A model generated the notes under the pieces. It worked only from the letters and a program-made list of their open reading frames with translations, was not told where the DNA came from and did not search any database. Below, piece after piece: positions 51,326 to 60,611 of a stretch of 64,000 bases of DNA. The translations under genes and the position numbers were made by a program. This stretch comes from an uncultured Bacteroidales bacterium (lineage in GTDB: Bacteria; Bacteroidota; Bacteroidia; Bacteroidales; FEN-979). Numbering within the stretch: position 1 is the stretch's first letter; the number at the start of each line of letters is the position of its first letter. The DNA is taken from assembly GCA_903887775.1 (NCBI GenBank), contig CAISRB010000024.1, positions 124,001-188,000 on the forward strand, read 5' to 3'.

Positions 51326-52645
51326 TCAGTGATTGAACAGTTGTGCGCTGAGCGCGTTCAGGGCCTGGCTCTTGAATAGCGACGGGATGAGTATGGAAAT
51401 ATTGTGCTGGCTTCCTCCATATGAGATCATCCTCACAGGTATTCCGCTGAGGGCAGTGAAGATCGATCTCGCAGCATCACTGCCTTCTGCAATCCCTTCT
51501 CCCACAGCCGAAATGATAGTCTGGTCATGGTCTGTCTCAACACTGCCATAATGCTTCAGGTCTTCGATGATGCGTGAAAGACGGCTTGTATCGTCAATGG
51601 TAAGCGAAACACTGATCTCTGAAGTTGTGATCATATCGATGGGCGTTTTATAGATCTCAAAGATCTCGAACACTTTGCGCATGAAACCATAAGCCAGGAG
51701 CATCCTTCCCGATTTTACGCGGATGGCTGTGATCCCGTCCTTCGCAGCGATAGCCTTAATACCTTTCCCTGAGGCCTTATCCGTAATGATTGTCCCGGCG
51801 GCTTCCCAATTAAGAGTGTTCCTGATGATGACCGGAATGCCTGCCACTTTTGCCGGCAGTATAGTCGAGGGATGCAGTATCTTGGCCCCGAAATAAGCCA
51901 GCTCGGCAGCTTCATCAAATGAGAGTTCGGCAATGGCATGGGTGTTCTGAACAAACCTCGGGTCATTGTCATGAAACCCGTCAATATCTGTCCAGATCTG
52001 TATTTCAGATGCATCTGAGGCGACTCCGATGAGAGCTGCGGAATAATCGCTGCCCCCCCGTTTCAGATTATCGATCTCCCCGAAGGCATTTCGGCAGATA
52101 AATCCCTGGGTGATAAAAAATGAATGACCGGGGTACTTTTCAAGCTCCCTGCTCAGGTTCTCTTTGATATAAAACTGGTCGGGTTCCTGTTCCCTGTCAA
52201 TACGCATAAAATTCAATGCGGGCAGGAGCACAGCATCAATGCCGCTTTCCCTGCAATACAGGCTAAAGAGAGCTGTCGAAAGCAATTCACCCTGAGCCAC
52301 GATGCATTTCACTTCATTAGAAGTGAAAAGGTCCCGGGTGAAAGAACGAATATAAGTGAAATGTTCTCTGAGGAGGTCATAGCCTGCGCTCCTGGTTTCT
52401 TCAGAAGAAAACAATTCATCTGCGACCTGCAGATACTTCTTTTCGAGATGACTGATCAATTCAATAGCCGCCTCAGTATCTCTTTTTGAGAGGCTATCTG
52501 AGATTTCCAGCAAACTGTTGGTTGACCCTGACATAGCGGAAAGAACGACTATTTTTTGTCCTTCACAGGAGGCGGTCAGCCTGGCTACTTCCTTCATCCT
52601 TTCGGCTGATCCCACTGAGGTACCGCCAAATTTCATGATATTCAT
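51326..52645 (-). CDS. lysC: Aspartate kinase
   Basis: First step of the aspartate family pathway. A 439-residue monofunctional enzyme with the N-terminal kinase motif MKFGGTSVGSAERMKEV, a substrate-binding FITQGFICRNAFGEIDNLKRG region with the GGSDYSAAL segment, and two C-terminal ACT domains (about 290-439; LLAYGFMRKVFEIFEIYKTP) for feedback control. There is no fused homoserine dehydrogenase. It heads the operon with lysA; a TACTTTTG box lies upstream. Confidence 0.93.
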   Translation of the reverse strand: MNIMKFGGTSVGSAERMKEVARLTASCEGQKIVVLSAMSGSTNSLLEISDSLSKRDTEAAIELISHLEKKYLQVADELFSSEETRSAGYDLLREHFTYIRSFTRDLFTSNEVKCIVAQGELLSTALFSLYCRESGIDAVLLPALNFMRIDREQEPDQFYIKENLSRELEKYPGHSFFITQGFICRNAFGEIDNLKRGGSDYSAALIGVASDASEIQIWTDIDGFHDNDPRFVQNTHAIAELSFDEAAELAYFGAKILHPSTILPAKVAGIPVIIRNTLNWEAAGTIITDKASGKGIKAIAAKDGITAIRVKSGRMLLAYGFMRKVFEIFEIYKTPIDMITTSEISVSLTIDDTSRLSRIIEDLKHYGSVETDHDQTIISAVGEGIAEGSDAARSIFTALSGIPVRMISYGGSQHNISILIPSLFKSQALNALSAQLFNH

Positions 52646-52684
52646 GTTCTATCTGTATTTAAACCAAATAAAATAGCAGGGGCA

Positions 52685-52692
52685 CAAAAGTA
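52685..52692 (-). promoter_or_regulatory. -7 box upstream of lysC-lysA
   Basis: TACTTTTG on the minus strand fits TAnnTTTG, about 39 nt before the lysC start. The -33 box is not obvious. Confidence 0.45.
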
Positions 52693-52779
52693 GGAAAAAT
52701 TTCACCCCGCCTTTGAATGTGAGTTGGTGTCATGATGAATTTTTTTAAATTCGTGAAATAATTGATCAATCAAGTAAAT

Positions 52780-54441
52780 ATGAAACATGTACCGGGGAAT
52801 TCCTTCAGGGTCCTTACCTTGATCTTTATTGCTCTGACAGTCCTTCCATATTTAATCATCGCCCAGGACAGAAAGTCAGAGCAGGATTCACTTCAGGCTG
52901 TGGTTATAGGATATCCGGTAAATCCTTTCGGAAGGAATTTGTTTTACATTAAAGCCAACATTGGTCCGTATTCAGCTGAAAACAGGGCAAGTACAATAAG
53001 TACCATCATAAAAAAGCTCTCTGAAGATCCCTTTTTCACAACAGATTCCCTGCTTCTCGTTCATGATGAAGGCGAAGTAGATATTATTTACAAGAGCCAG
53101 GTAGTAACAGCCGTAACGAATGCCGATGCAAAAGCAGAAAACAAACCAGCTGATATCATTGCCCTTGAAAGGCACAAACATATTTCTGAGGCTCTTCAGA
53201 AATACATAGAGCAGAACTCAGAAGCAGGTATTCTTAAAAGCATCATGTTCTCTGGAATAGTGCTGATTCTGCTTATCCTTCTCATATACATTGTTAATAA
53301 ACTGTATCATTTTATTGACAAAAGGATATATCAGGCCAAATCGGGCGTGCTTGACAAAATAAAAATCCGTGATTACCAGCTCATTCCCTTTCACAGGCAA
53401 ATACGGTTGCTTCACATTACAAATGTATTTTTCAGGTATGGGCTGATTGTTATAATGTTCTTTACCGCCCTCTGGTTAACCAGTTACCTGCTGCCATGGA
53501 CCAAGGCCTATTCCCTTATCTTCCTTTGGTTCATCCTGAAGCCATTGAAGGATTTCCTGAATACACTCTGGCTTTTCATACCCAATTTGCTTACAATCAT
53601 TGTTATTGTTTTTATTACAACCCTTATCATCCGGTTTTTCAGGTTTGTGAGAACGGAAATAGAAAAAGGTGTGATCAATATCAGAGGTTTTTATCCTGAA
53701 TGGGCTCTGCCTGTTTTCAACATCATCAGGTTCCTGATCTGGGCATTTACCCTTATCCTGATCTATCCGCACCTGCCCGGATCGGATTCAAAAGTCTTCC
53801 AGGGTGTTTCTGTCCTGATTGGTCTTCTTTTTTCAATAACATCGGCGAGTATCCTGGGCAACCTGGTTGCAGGCTTTGCCCTCACATTCACAAGGGCATT
53901 CCAGGTCGGTGACAGGATCAGGGTTGGGGACAATGCGGGGGATGTCGTTGAAAAAACCATGGCCGTTACGAAGATTCGTACGATAAAAAATGAGATTATC
54001 ACTATTCCCAACAGCAAGATCAGCGCTTCGGAAGTGATTAATTATTCAGCGCTTGCACTGGACAGCGGACTTATTGTACATACCACGGTGACGATCGGAT
54101 ATGATGCCCCATGGAGGCAAATCCACCAACTCCTTATTGATGCTGCAAAAGCGACAAACTTTATTCTGAAGGATCCCGAGCCTTTCGTATTACAGACCAG
54201 CCTGGATGATTTTTATGTTTCATACCAGGTCAATGCGTATACGAGGGAGGCTTCAAAAATGGCGGTTATCCTTTCTGAAATGCACAGGAACATCCAGGAA
54301 AACTTTAACAATTCAGGTGTCGAGATCATGTCGCCGCATTATCGTGCCCTGCGTGACGGGAACCGGATTGCAATTCCCGACGACCATCTTCCGGAGCAAT
54401 ACACGAAGCCTTCGTTTGATGTGAATCTCAACAAGGAATGA
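52780..54441 (+). CDS. MscS-family mechanosensitive channel
   Basis: 553 residues from ATG 52780 (TTG 52762 in the same frame is less likely). An N-terminal signal-like segment and a periplasmic region (about 25-135) precede several membrane helices (about 140-375). The MscS pore helix TSASILGNLVAGFALTFTRA and the following beta domain FQVGDRIRVGDNAGDVVEKT are well conserved. The C-terminal domain follows (to about 553). Opens under membrane tension to release solutes on osmotic downshift. Overlaps the next gene by ATGA. Confidence 0.9.
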   Translation: MKHVPGNSFRVLTLIFIALTVLPYLIIAQDRKSEQDSLQAVVIGYPVNPFGRNLFYIKANIGPYSAENRASTISTIIKKLSEDPFFTTDSLLLVHDEGEVDIIYKSQVVTAVTNADAKAENKPADIIALERHKHISEALQKYIEQNSEAGILKSIMFSGIVLILLILLIYIVNKLYHFIDKRIYQAKSGVLDKIKIRDYQLIPFHRQIRLLHITNVFFRYGLIVIMFFTALWLTSYLLPWTKAYSLIFLWFILKPLKDFLNTLWLFIPNLLTIIVIVFITTLIIRFFRFVRTEIEKGVINIRGFYPEWALPVFNIIRFLIWAFTLILIYPHLPGSDSKVFQGVSVLIGLLFSITSASILGNLVAGFALTFTRAFQVGDRIRVGDNAGDVVEKTMAVTKIRTIKNEIITIPNSKISASEVINYSALALDSGLIVHTTVTIGYDAPWRQIHQLLIDAAKATNFILKDPEPFVLQTSLDDFYVSYQVNAYTREASKMAVILSEMHRNIQENFNNSGVEIMSPHYRALRDGNRIAIPDDHLPEQYTKPSFDVNLNKE

Positions 54442-55733
54442 AACGGAATTACGTTTATCCACCGTTAATTTCTGTTCTGATCCTGATGTGTTCTGCCGCC
54501 GCTGGCCAGGAAAAGTCTAAAACCACAGAACAGAAAGATATCTTTGATGTTATCAGGTCCAAAAAGTCCAAAGAGAAACATCTTTCCGATACTATTACCA
54601 TTCAGCCTGATAAACTTTATATCTCCGCCTTTCCGATCATTGGATATAATCCGGCTCTCGGTGCCGTGATCGGGGCAACGTTCAACCCGGCTGTTTACTT
54701 CGGGGATCCTTCCAATACCCCCATCTCTGCATTTGCAACCAATTTCCAGCTCACCTCGAAGAAGCAGCTGATGATCTCCCTGCGTTCCAGTATTTTCACG
54801 AGCAAAGCCAACTTTATTTTTAAAGGTGACTGGAGGTTTTACATGTATTATCAGCCGACCTACGGGCTTGGCTCCAACATCAGGGGAGTGGATTCCACAA
54901 GCTGGGTCATGCCCAACGGGGATATCGCCTATTCTGCCAGTGAGGAAGCAGAACCAATGAGATTTGAGTTTGTCAGGTTTTATGAAACGGTTAACAAACG
55001 GATTAAAGGGAGGTTTTACCTTGGGGCAGGCTACTCCCTCGATTATCACTGGAATATCCAGGATTCAAAATTGAATCTTGATTCGGGCCATGTGTTTGAG
55101 ACCCAGCATTACCTCTATTCAGTAAATAACGGCTTTAACCCAAAAGCCTATTGCACTTCAGGGCTCGTCTTGTCGTTTCTATACGACAGCCGCGACAATA
55201 CCTGCCGCCCTACCAAAGGAATTTATGCCAGCATTATTCCCCAGTTCAATTTCACCTGGCTCGGGAGCTCGGGAAGTTCCATCACTATTTTCACTGAATT
55301 CAGAACCTATGTCAGGCTTTCGAGGCATAATCCGGCCCATCTTATCGCCTTCTGGTACAGTGGCGGTTTTGTGGCTTCAGGAGTGCTTCCCTACCTCGAC
55401 CTGCCAGCGATAGGCTGGGACACCTATGGTAGAACCGGCAGAGGATATGTACAGGGGAGGATACGTGGGGTAGATTATCTTTATGGCGAAGTGGAATACC
55501 GCTTTCCGATAAGCCCGCATACACGGATCTTCAGCGGCGTTGTATTTGCCAACGCAGCCACCTGCAACAACGCTGACAATTCAATCAAAGTGCTGGAATA
55601 CATTGCTCCCGGTTTCGGCGCAGGACTCAGGGTGATGCTCAATAAAAAGTCCAAATCGAACCTGACTATCGATATGGGATTCGGACTTAACGATTCCAGG
55701 GGGTTGTTCCTGAATATCAATGAGGCCTTTTAG
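54438..55733 (+). CDS. BamA/Omp85-like surface antigen barrel
   Basis: A 431-residue protein with signal peptide (about 1-23). The rest is one long beta-rich region from LYISAFPIIGYNPALGAVIG, including VLSFLYDSRDNTCRPTKGIY (a typical Omp85 barrel strand pattern) and GRGYVQGRIRGVDYLYGEVE close to the conserved (V/I)RG(F/Y) motif of the family. POTRA domains are not visible, so it is a barrel-only type. Translationally coupled to the MscS gene. Confidence 0.75.
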   Translation: MKRNYVYPPLISVLILMCSAAAGQEKSKTTEQKDIFDVIRSKKSKEKHLSDTITIQPDKLYISAFPIIGYNPALGAVIGATFNPAVYFGDPSNTPISAFATNFQLTSKKQLMISLRSSIFTSKANFIFKGDWRFYMYYQPTYGLGSNIRGVDSTSWVMPNGDIAYSASEEAEPMRFEFVRFYETVNKRIKGRFYLGAGYSLDYHWNIQDSKLNLDSGHVFETQHYLYSVNNGFNPKAYCTSGLVLSFLYDSRDNTCRPTKGIYASIIPQFNFTWLGSSGSSITIFTEFRTYVRLSRHNPAHLIAFWYSGGFVASGVLPYLDLPAIGWDTYGRTGRGYVQGRIRGVDYLYGEVEYRFPISPHTRIFSGVVFANAATCNNADNSIKVLEYIAPGFGAGLRVMLNKKSKSNLTIDMGFGLNDSRGLFLNINEAF

Positions 55734-55949
55734 CGATTATCAGAAATCAGATATCCGCCATCCGCTAAGCCTAATCACAAACTTCGGGTGTGAACCTGAC
55801 ATTTTTTCGAAAAACATTTTTCATAGCCTATTTTTAGTAAATTTAAGTCCTCAAAAAAACATAATGTTCCGGATAAATTCAGAGTGTTTTTTATTGAGAA
55901 ATCAGGCCCCGCGGATTCCCCTGGCAGATATATAATAAATTCATTTACG

Positions 55950-56720
55950 ATGGAATATAAAATTCTGAAAATCTCTGTTGCCGGCTCTGTTGCAAACATG
56001 ACCATCAGCCGGCCTGCAGTTTTAAATGCCCTTAATTCTGAGTTCTTCAGAGAGCTCAATCATTTTCTTGATGACCTCGAACCCCGTGAAGATGTGAGGG
56101 TGCTGGTAATCACAGGTGAAGGGAAGGCCTTTGTTGCCGGGGCGGATATTTCAGAGATGGCCGGTATGACACCTGAACAGGCTTATGATTTTTCGAAAGG
56201 AGGTCAGGACACTTTTGCCCGCCTTACTAAGCTCCGTATCCCGGTCATTGCAGCAGTGAACGGCTATGCCCTTGGCGGGGGCTGTGAACTGGCCATGGCC
56301 TGCGATTTCAGGATCGCAAGCAAAATGGCAAAGTTCGGGCAACCGGAAATGAACCTCGGGCTTATTCCGGGGTATGCAGCCACCCAGCGTTTATCAAGGA
56401 TCTCAGGTATTGGTAATGCCTTATATCTTATTCTGACTGCAGAAACCATAACGGCCGAAGACGCATTGCGTATCGGCCTGGTGCAAAAACTTTGCGAACC
56501 CGAAAGCCTGATGGAAGAGGTGATGAAGATGGCTTCAAAATTAGCTGCCAACGGATCAGGCGCAATACCTGCTGCAAAAAAGCTGATTCACAAGGGGGCC
56601 GGACTTCCATTTGAAGAAGCCTGTTTGAAGGAAGCGTCTGAATTTTCGAACCTTTTCGGACAGGATGCAACGAAAGAAGGGATGAAAGCGTTTGTTGAGA
56701 AACGCAAACCCAACTGGTGA
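55950..56720 (+). CDS. Enoyl-CoA hydratase (crotonase family)
   Basis: 256 residues from ATG 55950. Hydrates trans-2-enoyl-CoA, for example crotonyl-CoA to 3-hydroxybutyryl-CoA. The oxyanion-hole segments VAGADISEMAG and NGYALGGGCELAMACDF and the second catalytic Glu (FGQPEMNLGLIPGYAATQRL) are present, matching both catalytic Glu of the hydratases. First gene of the beta-oxidation type cluster that continues through 60611. Confidence 0.92.
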   Translation: MEYKILKISVAGSVANMTISRPAVLNALNSEFFRELNHFLDDLEPREDVRVLVITGEGKAFVAGADISEMAGMTPEQAYDFSKGGQDTFARLTKLRIPVIAAVNGYALGGGCELAMACDFRIASKMAKFGQPEMNLGLIPGYAATQRLSRISGIGNALYLILTAETITAEDALRIGLVQKLCEPESLMEEVMKMASKLAANGSGAIPAAKKLIHKGAGLPFEEACLKEASEFSNLFGQDATKEGMKAFVEKRKPNW

Positions 56721-56771
56721 TGTATAGTTGCAGGCTAAAGCACAAAAAAACGAAACCAAAATTGCAAACCA

Positions 56772-58106
56772 ATGACTTACGAAGAAAGACTACAACATGT
56801 CTCGGTGCTTGGCGCTGCCGGAAAAATGGGAAGCGGCATATTGCTGCTCACTGCGGTTGAAATGGCAGACCTGAGCCTGAAACCCGGGAACAAAGGGAAA
56901 ACCTTTGTATTGAATGCCATTGATATTTCAGATGAAGCACTGGCAGGCGTGATGCGCTACCTGAGAGACCAGATCCTCAAAATCGCTGAAAAGAAAGTTG
57001 CCGGACTGAGAACGGTCTATGCCGAACGCCGAGACCTGGTCGACAACGACGAAATAATCTCCCAGTATATCTTTGATGTGATGAATGTTGTAAGGCCCAC
57101 AACAAGAATGGAATCCGCGTACGATTCGAAAATGATTTTTGAAGCTATTAAAGAAGATTCGGCACTGAAGATTAAGATATTTTCACAGATCAACAGGAAC
57201 AACTCAAATCAACCCTGGTTTTTCACGAATACATCATCCATTCCTATCACTGTGCTTGATGAAGGAGCAGGGCTGAACGGCCGCATCATCGGGTTCCATT
57301 TCTACAATCCCCCCGCCGTTCAGAAACTGGTGGAAGTCATCCGCAGTAAAAACACCCTGGACGAAGTTCATGAATTTGCAATGGCCTATGCGAAAAACCT
57401 CAGGAAGATTGTAGTGCCTGCACATGACATAGCAGGATTCATAGGAAACGGGCATTTCATGCGCGATATCCTTTATGCCGTGACAGAAGTCCACAAGCTG
57501 ATTAAAGACATGTCGGTTGCGGAAGCCATTTATGCCATGAACAAGATCAGCCAGGAATACCTCGTGAGGCCGATGGGCATTTTCCAGCTCATCGACTATG
57601 TGGGGGTGGACGTATGCAGCTTCATCATGTTCGTGATGAACCCGTTCACGAAAGACGAAGAGATCCATTCCCCCCTGCTCGACAAACTGATGGGACTGGG
57701 AATAAAGGGCGGACAGTTTTCCGACGGTTCCCAGAAAGACGGAATTATGAAATATGAAAAAGGGAAGATAGTTGCTGTTTACGATCCTGTTGAAGAGGCT
57801 TATATTCCGATAAGCAGGATCCAGGCCAGGGTGGAGGAGAAACTTGGAAAGATGCCGGCACCTCCGGCCTGGAAAGCAATTGTCGGGAATAAAGCAAAGG
57901 ATGAGGTTCTGAAGACTTATTTTGCGGAGGTAAAGACAGCCCCGGGTTTGGGAGCCGGGCTTACAAGGGAGTATGCGAAAAAGTCAAAGGACATTGGGAA
58001 ACACCTTGTTGCATGCGGGGTTGCGTTTAGTGATGCTGATGTGAACACCGTGCTGCTCACGGGATTTTTCCATGCCTACGGTCCTATCAATGAGTACCTT
58101 GATTAA
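56772..58106 (+). CDS. 3-hydroxyacyl-CoA dehydrogenase
   Basis: A 444-residue NAD(P)-linked oxidoreductase. N-terminal Rossmann fold VSVLGAAGKMGSGILLLTAV; catalytic His in RIIGFHFYNPPAVQKLVEVI; the C-terminal domain (VRPMGIFQLIDYVGVDVC) is typical. It has an extended region to residue 444 compared with the usual 280-300 of stand-alone enzymes. It follows the hydratase by 51 nt in one operon. Oxidises 3-hydroxyacyl-CoA to 3-ketoacyl-CoA, or the reverse in butanoate synthesis. Confidence 0.9.
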   Translation: MTYEERLQHVSVLGAAGKMGSGILLLTAVEMADLSLKPGNKGKTFVLNAIDISDEALAGVMRYLRDQILKIAEKKVAGLRTVYAERRDLVDNDEIISQYIFDVMNVVRPTTRMESAYDSKMIFEAIKEDSALKIKIFSQINRNNSNQPWFFTNTSSIPITVLDEGAGLNGRIIGFHFYNPPAVQKLVEVIRSKNTLDEVHEFAMAYAKNLRKIVVPAHDIAGFIGNGHFMRDILYAVTEVHKLIKDMSVAEAIYAMNKISQEYLVRPMGIFQLIDYVGVDVCSFIMFVMNPFTKDEEIHSPLLDKLMGLGIKGGQFSDGSQKDGIMKYEKGKIVAVYDPVEEAYIPISRIQARVEEKLGKMPAPPAWKAIVGNKAKDEVLKTYFAEVKTAPGLGAGLTREYAKKSKDIGKHLVACGVAFSDADVNTVLLTGFFHAYGPINEYLD

Positions 58107-58118
58107 AATTTATTTAAC

Positions 58119-59357
58119 ATGAAGAAACTGAGAAGAAAAGTATATTTCGTAGCCGGGTACAATACCATTTCGATGGGTAGCGGCCGTAAAGAATTCCATC
58201 CGAAAAAGGAACGTCCCGGTCTTGAGGATTATATCAGGGAAGCAGGGCAGGGTACACTGAAGATGATTGGCGGGGCTCAGAATGTTGATGAATGTGTGAT
58301 CGGGAACTTCATGGCTTCCCGTTTCAACAGGCAGGCCAACCTGGCGGCATTTTTCCCTTATATTGATGAAGGATTGCGTTATAAGCCGGCTATACGTGTT
58401 GAGGGTGCATGCGGGACCGGCGGACTCGCGCTGATGAGCGGCATAAAAAGCATTCTGGCTGAGACAGCCGAAGTTGTCCTGGCTATTGGATTCGAGGTAC
58501 AGAATACAGTAAAAGCCATTTATTGTGCAGATTTTCTTGCACCTGCAGGTTGGGCCCACGACCGTAAGGACGGGCATGCTTATTTCTTCCCCGGACAATT
58601 CAGTGAGAGGGCGGGGGCTTATTTTGAAAAATTCGGAAGGGAGATTACCCGTAAAGGGTTTGCCCGCTGGTACAGGAATGCGATTGAAAACGCAAGGCTT
58701 TGTGAGACAGCACAGGAATATCATAATACAATAAAAGACCTTGAAGCTGCAGCTATGGCGGAACCCAATCCGAAGGTGTTTCTCGAGAACCTGACGGCAC
58801 TGGATTGTTCAAAAGTCTCTGACGGGGCTTCGGCCATTGCGATCATGAGTGAAGAAGGCTTGAAGCGATGCGGCATACCGGTTTCGGATGCAGTTGAGGT
58901 TGTTGGTTACGGGCAGGTTGAGGAAGACATCACGAAGCCTCCTCCTGATAAAACGGCTCTGACAACGATGAAAAAAGCCGTATCAAACGCTCTTGAATTT
59001 GCAGGGATAACAATTGACCAGGTTTCTACAGCCGAGATCCACGACTGTTTTACGATAGCCGGTATCATGGCGGTAGAAGCTCTGGGCCTCGCTGAACACG
59101 GTAAAGGACCTGAGTATGTGATTGCAGGGAATACTGCACGCGACGGGAAGTTTCCTATCAACACTACCGGGGGGCTTATCGGCTGGGGACATCCAACCGG
59201 TGGTACCGGTGTACACATGGCTGTTACGCTTTGGGAGCAGCTGAAAGGAAAGGCCGGGGCTGCCCAGGTGAATATACCCAACGATCGCCCGTTTGGTCTG
59301 ATGGCGAATATGGGGGGGGATGATAAAACGCTGGTGGCGATAGTGTTTAAGAGGTAG
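58119..59357 (+). CDS. Thiolase / acetyl-CoA acetyltransferase (SCP-x type)
   Basis: A 412-residue thiolase-fold enzyme that cleaves or condenses acyl-CoA. The active-site Cys is in VEGACGTGGLALMSGI (C98); the late NTTGGLIGWGHPTGGTGVHM supplies the catalytic His (GHPTG). EIHDCFTIAGIM fits the SCP-x/non-decarboxylating type. Follows the dehydrogenase by 12 nt in the cluster. Confidence 0.9.
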   Translation: MKKLRRKVYFVAGYNTISMGSGRKEFHPKKERPGLEDYIREAGQGTLKMIGGAQNVDECVIGNFMASRFNRQANLAAFFPYIDEGLRYKPAIRVEGACGTGGLALMSGIKSILAETAEVVLAIGFEVQNTVKAIYCADFLAPAGWAHDRKDGHAYFFPGQFSERAGAYFEKFGREITRKGFARWYRNAIENARLCETAQEYHNTIKDLEAAAMAEPNPKVFLENLTALDCSKVSDGASAIAIMSEEGLKRCGIPVSDAVEVVGYGQVEEDITKPPPDKTALTTMKKAVSNALEFAGITIDQVSTAEIHDCFTIAGIMAVEALGLAEHGKGPEYVIAGNTARDGKFPINTTGGLIGWGHPTGGTGVHMAVTLWEQLKGKAGAAQVNIPNDRPFGLMANMGGDDKTLVAIVFKR

Positions 59358-59385
59358 CCATGAGCCATAAGCCATGAGCCATGAG
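59355..59385. repeat. GAGCC-type short repeat between genes
   Basis: GCCATGAGCCATAAGCCATGAG and the following GCCATGAG units overlap the stop of the thiolase gene. The unit is like that in the AsmA-family gene at 45209-45272. Confidence 0.7.
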
Positions 59386-59468
59386 GGGGGAAGGATGAAA
59401 ATTACAGATACCGTTCAAATCGCCAATCGATTAAATACGTGCGATCTTAACTAAAGAATCACTACAAC

Positions 59469-60611
59469 ATGAATTTCGAACTCACTGAAGAACAAAAAAT
59501 GATCCGCGACTCGGCAAGGGACTTTGCCTGGCGCGAACTGCTTCCCGATGTGCTTGAACGTGATGCAAATTGCATCTATCCTGCCCGGCACGTCCGCCGG
59601 CTTGCAGAACTCGGATTCCTTGGGATGAATATTTCTCCGGAATGGGGAGGCGGAGGAATGGATAACATCTCGTATGCCATCGCCATTGAAGAAATTTCAA
59701 AATGTGATTCTTCCGTTGCAGTCATACTCGCCGTGCATAATTCTCTCGATTGTTACGGCATTGAATGCTATGGTACAGATCAGCAGAAGGAAAAATTCCT
59801 CAGGCCCCTTGCCACAGGTGAGAAAATAGGAGCTTTCCTGCTTTCGGAACCTGAGGCCGGGTCAGATGCCACATCACAGCATACAATGGCAGTAGATCAT
59901 GGAGATCATTATGTCATTAATGGAGTAAAAAACTGGATTACCAGCGCCGACAAGGGATCGACTTATCTCCTCTTCGCTCAGACAAATCCTGAGCTGAAAT
60001 CCAGGGGGATCAATGCATTGATTGTCGACCGGCATTCACCCGGCATCAGCCTGGGACCGCATGAAGATAAAATGGGTATGCGCAGCTCCGATACTCACTC
60101 AGTGATGTTTACCGATGTCATCGTCCCAAAGGAAAACAGGATAGGGGAAGACGGTTTCGGTTTTAAATTTGCGATGAAACTGCTTGAAGGAGGAAGGATA
60201 GGAATTGCCGCCCAGGCCCTTGGTATCGCAGAAGGAGCATATGAAAGGGCGCTTAAATATTCGAAAGAAAGAAAAGCCTTCGGGACCCAGATCATCAACC
60301 ACCAGGCCATTGCTTTCAAGATCGCTGAAATGGCTACCCGTATTGAAGCTGCAAGACACCTTGTTTATAAAGCAGCGTGGCTCAAAGACAACAACCTGCC
60401 TTATGGCATGGAAAGCGCGATGGCCAAGCTCTGTGCAACGGATACGGCCATGTGGGTGACCACTGAAGCAGTCCAGATACACGGAGGCTACGGATATGTC
60501 AAGGAATACCACGTAGAAAGGCTGATGCGTGAAGCCAAACTCACCCAGATATACGAAGGAACCTCAGAAATTCAGCATATCATTATCTCCCGGGCCGTGC
60601 TGAAGCATTAA
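59469..60611 (+). CDS. Acyl-CoA dehydrogenase, short-chain type
   Basis: A 380-residue FAD flavoprotein, standard family length. FLLSEPEAGSDATSQHTMAV and NWITSADKGSTYLLFAQTNP are the flavin/substrate signature; the catalytic base is in TQIYEGTSEIQHIIIS (E363), the position of short-chain butyryl-CoA dehydrogenases. Introduces the trans-2 double bond; electrons would go to ETF, whose genes are not in this window. Its stop overlaps the stop of the convergent next gene by 4 nt. Confidence 0.93.
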   Translation: MNFELTEEQKMIRDSARDFAWRELLPDVLERDANCIYPARHVRRLAELGFLGMNISPEWGGGGMDNISYAIAIEEISKCDSSVAVILAVHNSLDCYGIECYGTDQQKEKFLRPLATGEKIGAFLLSEPEAGSDATSQHTMAVDHGDHYVINGVKNWITSADKGSTYLLFAQTNPELKSRGINALIVDRHSPGISLGPHEDKMGMRSSDTHSVMFTDVIVPKENRIGEDGFGFKFAMKLLEGGRIGIAAQALGIAEGAYERALKYSKERKAFGTQIINHQAIAFKIAEMATRIEAARHLVYKAAWLKDNNLPYGMESAMAKLCATDTAMWVTTEAVQIHGGYGYVKEYHVERLMREAKLTQIYEGTSEIQHIIISRAVLKH

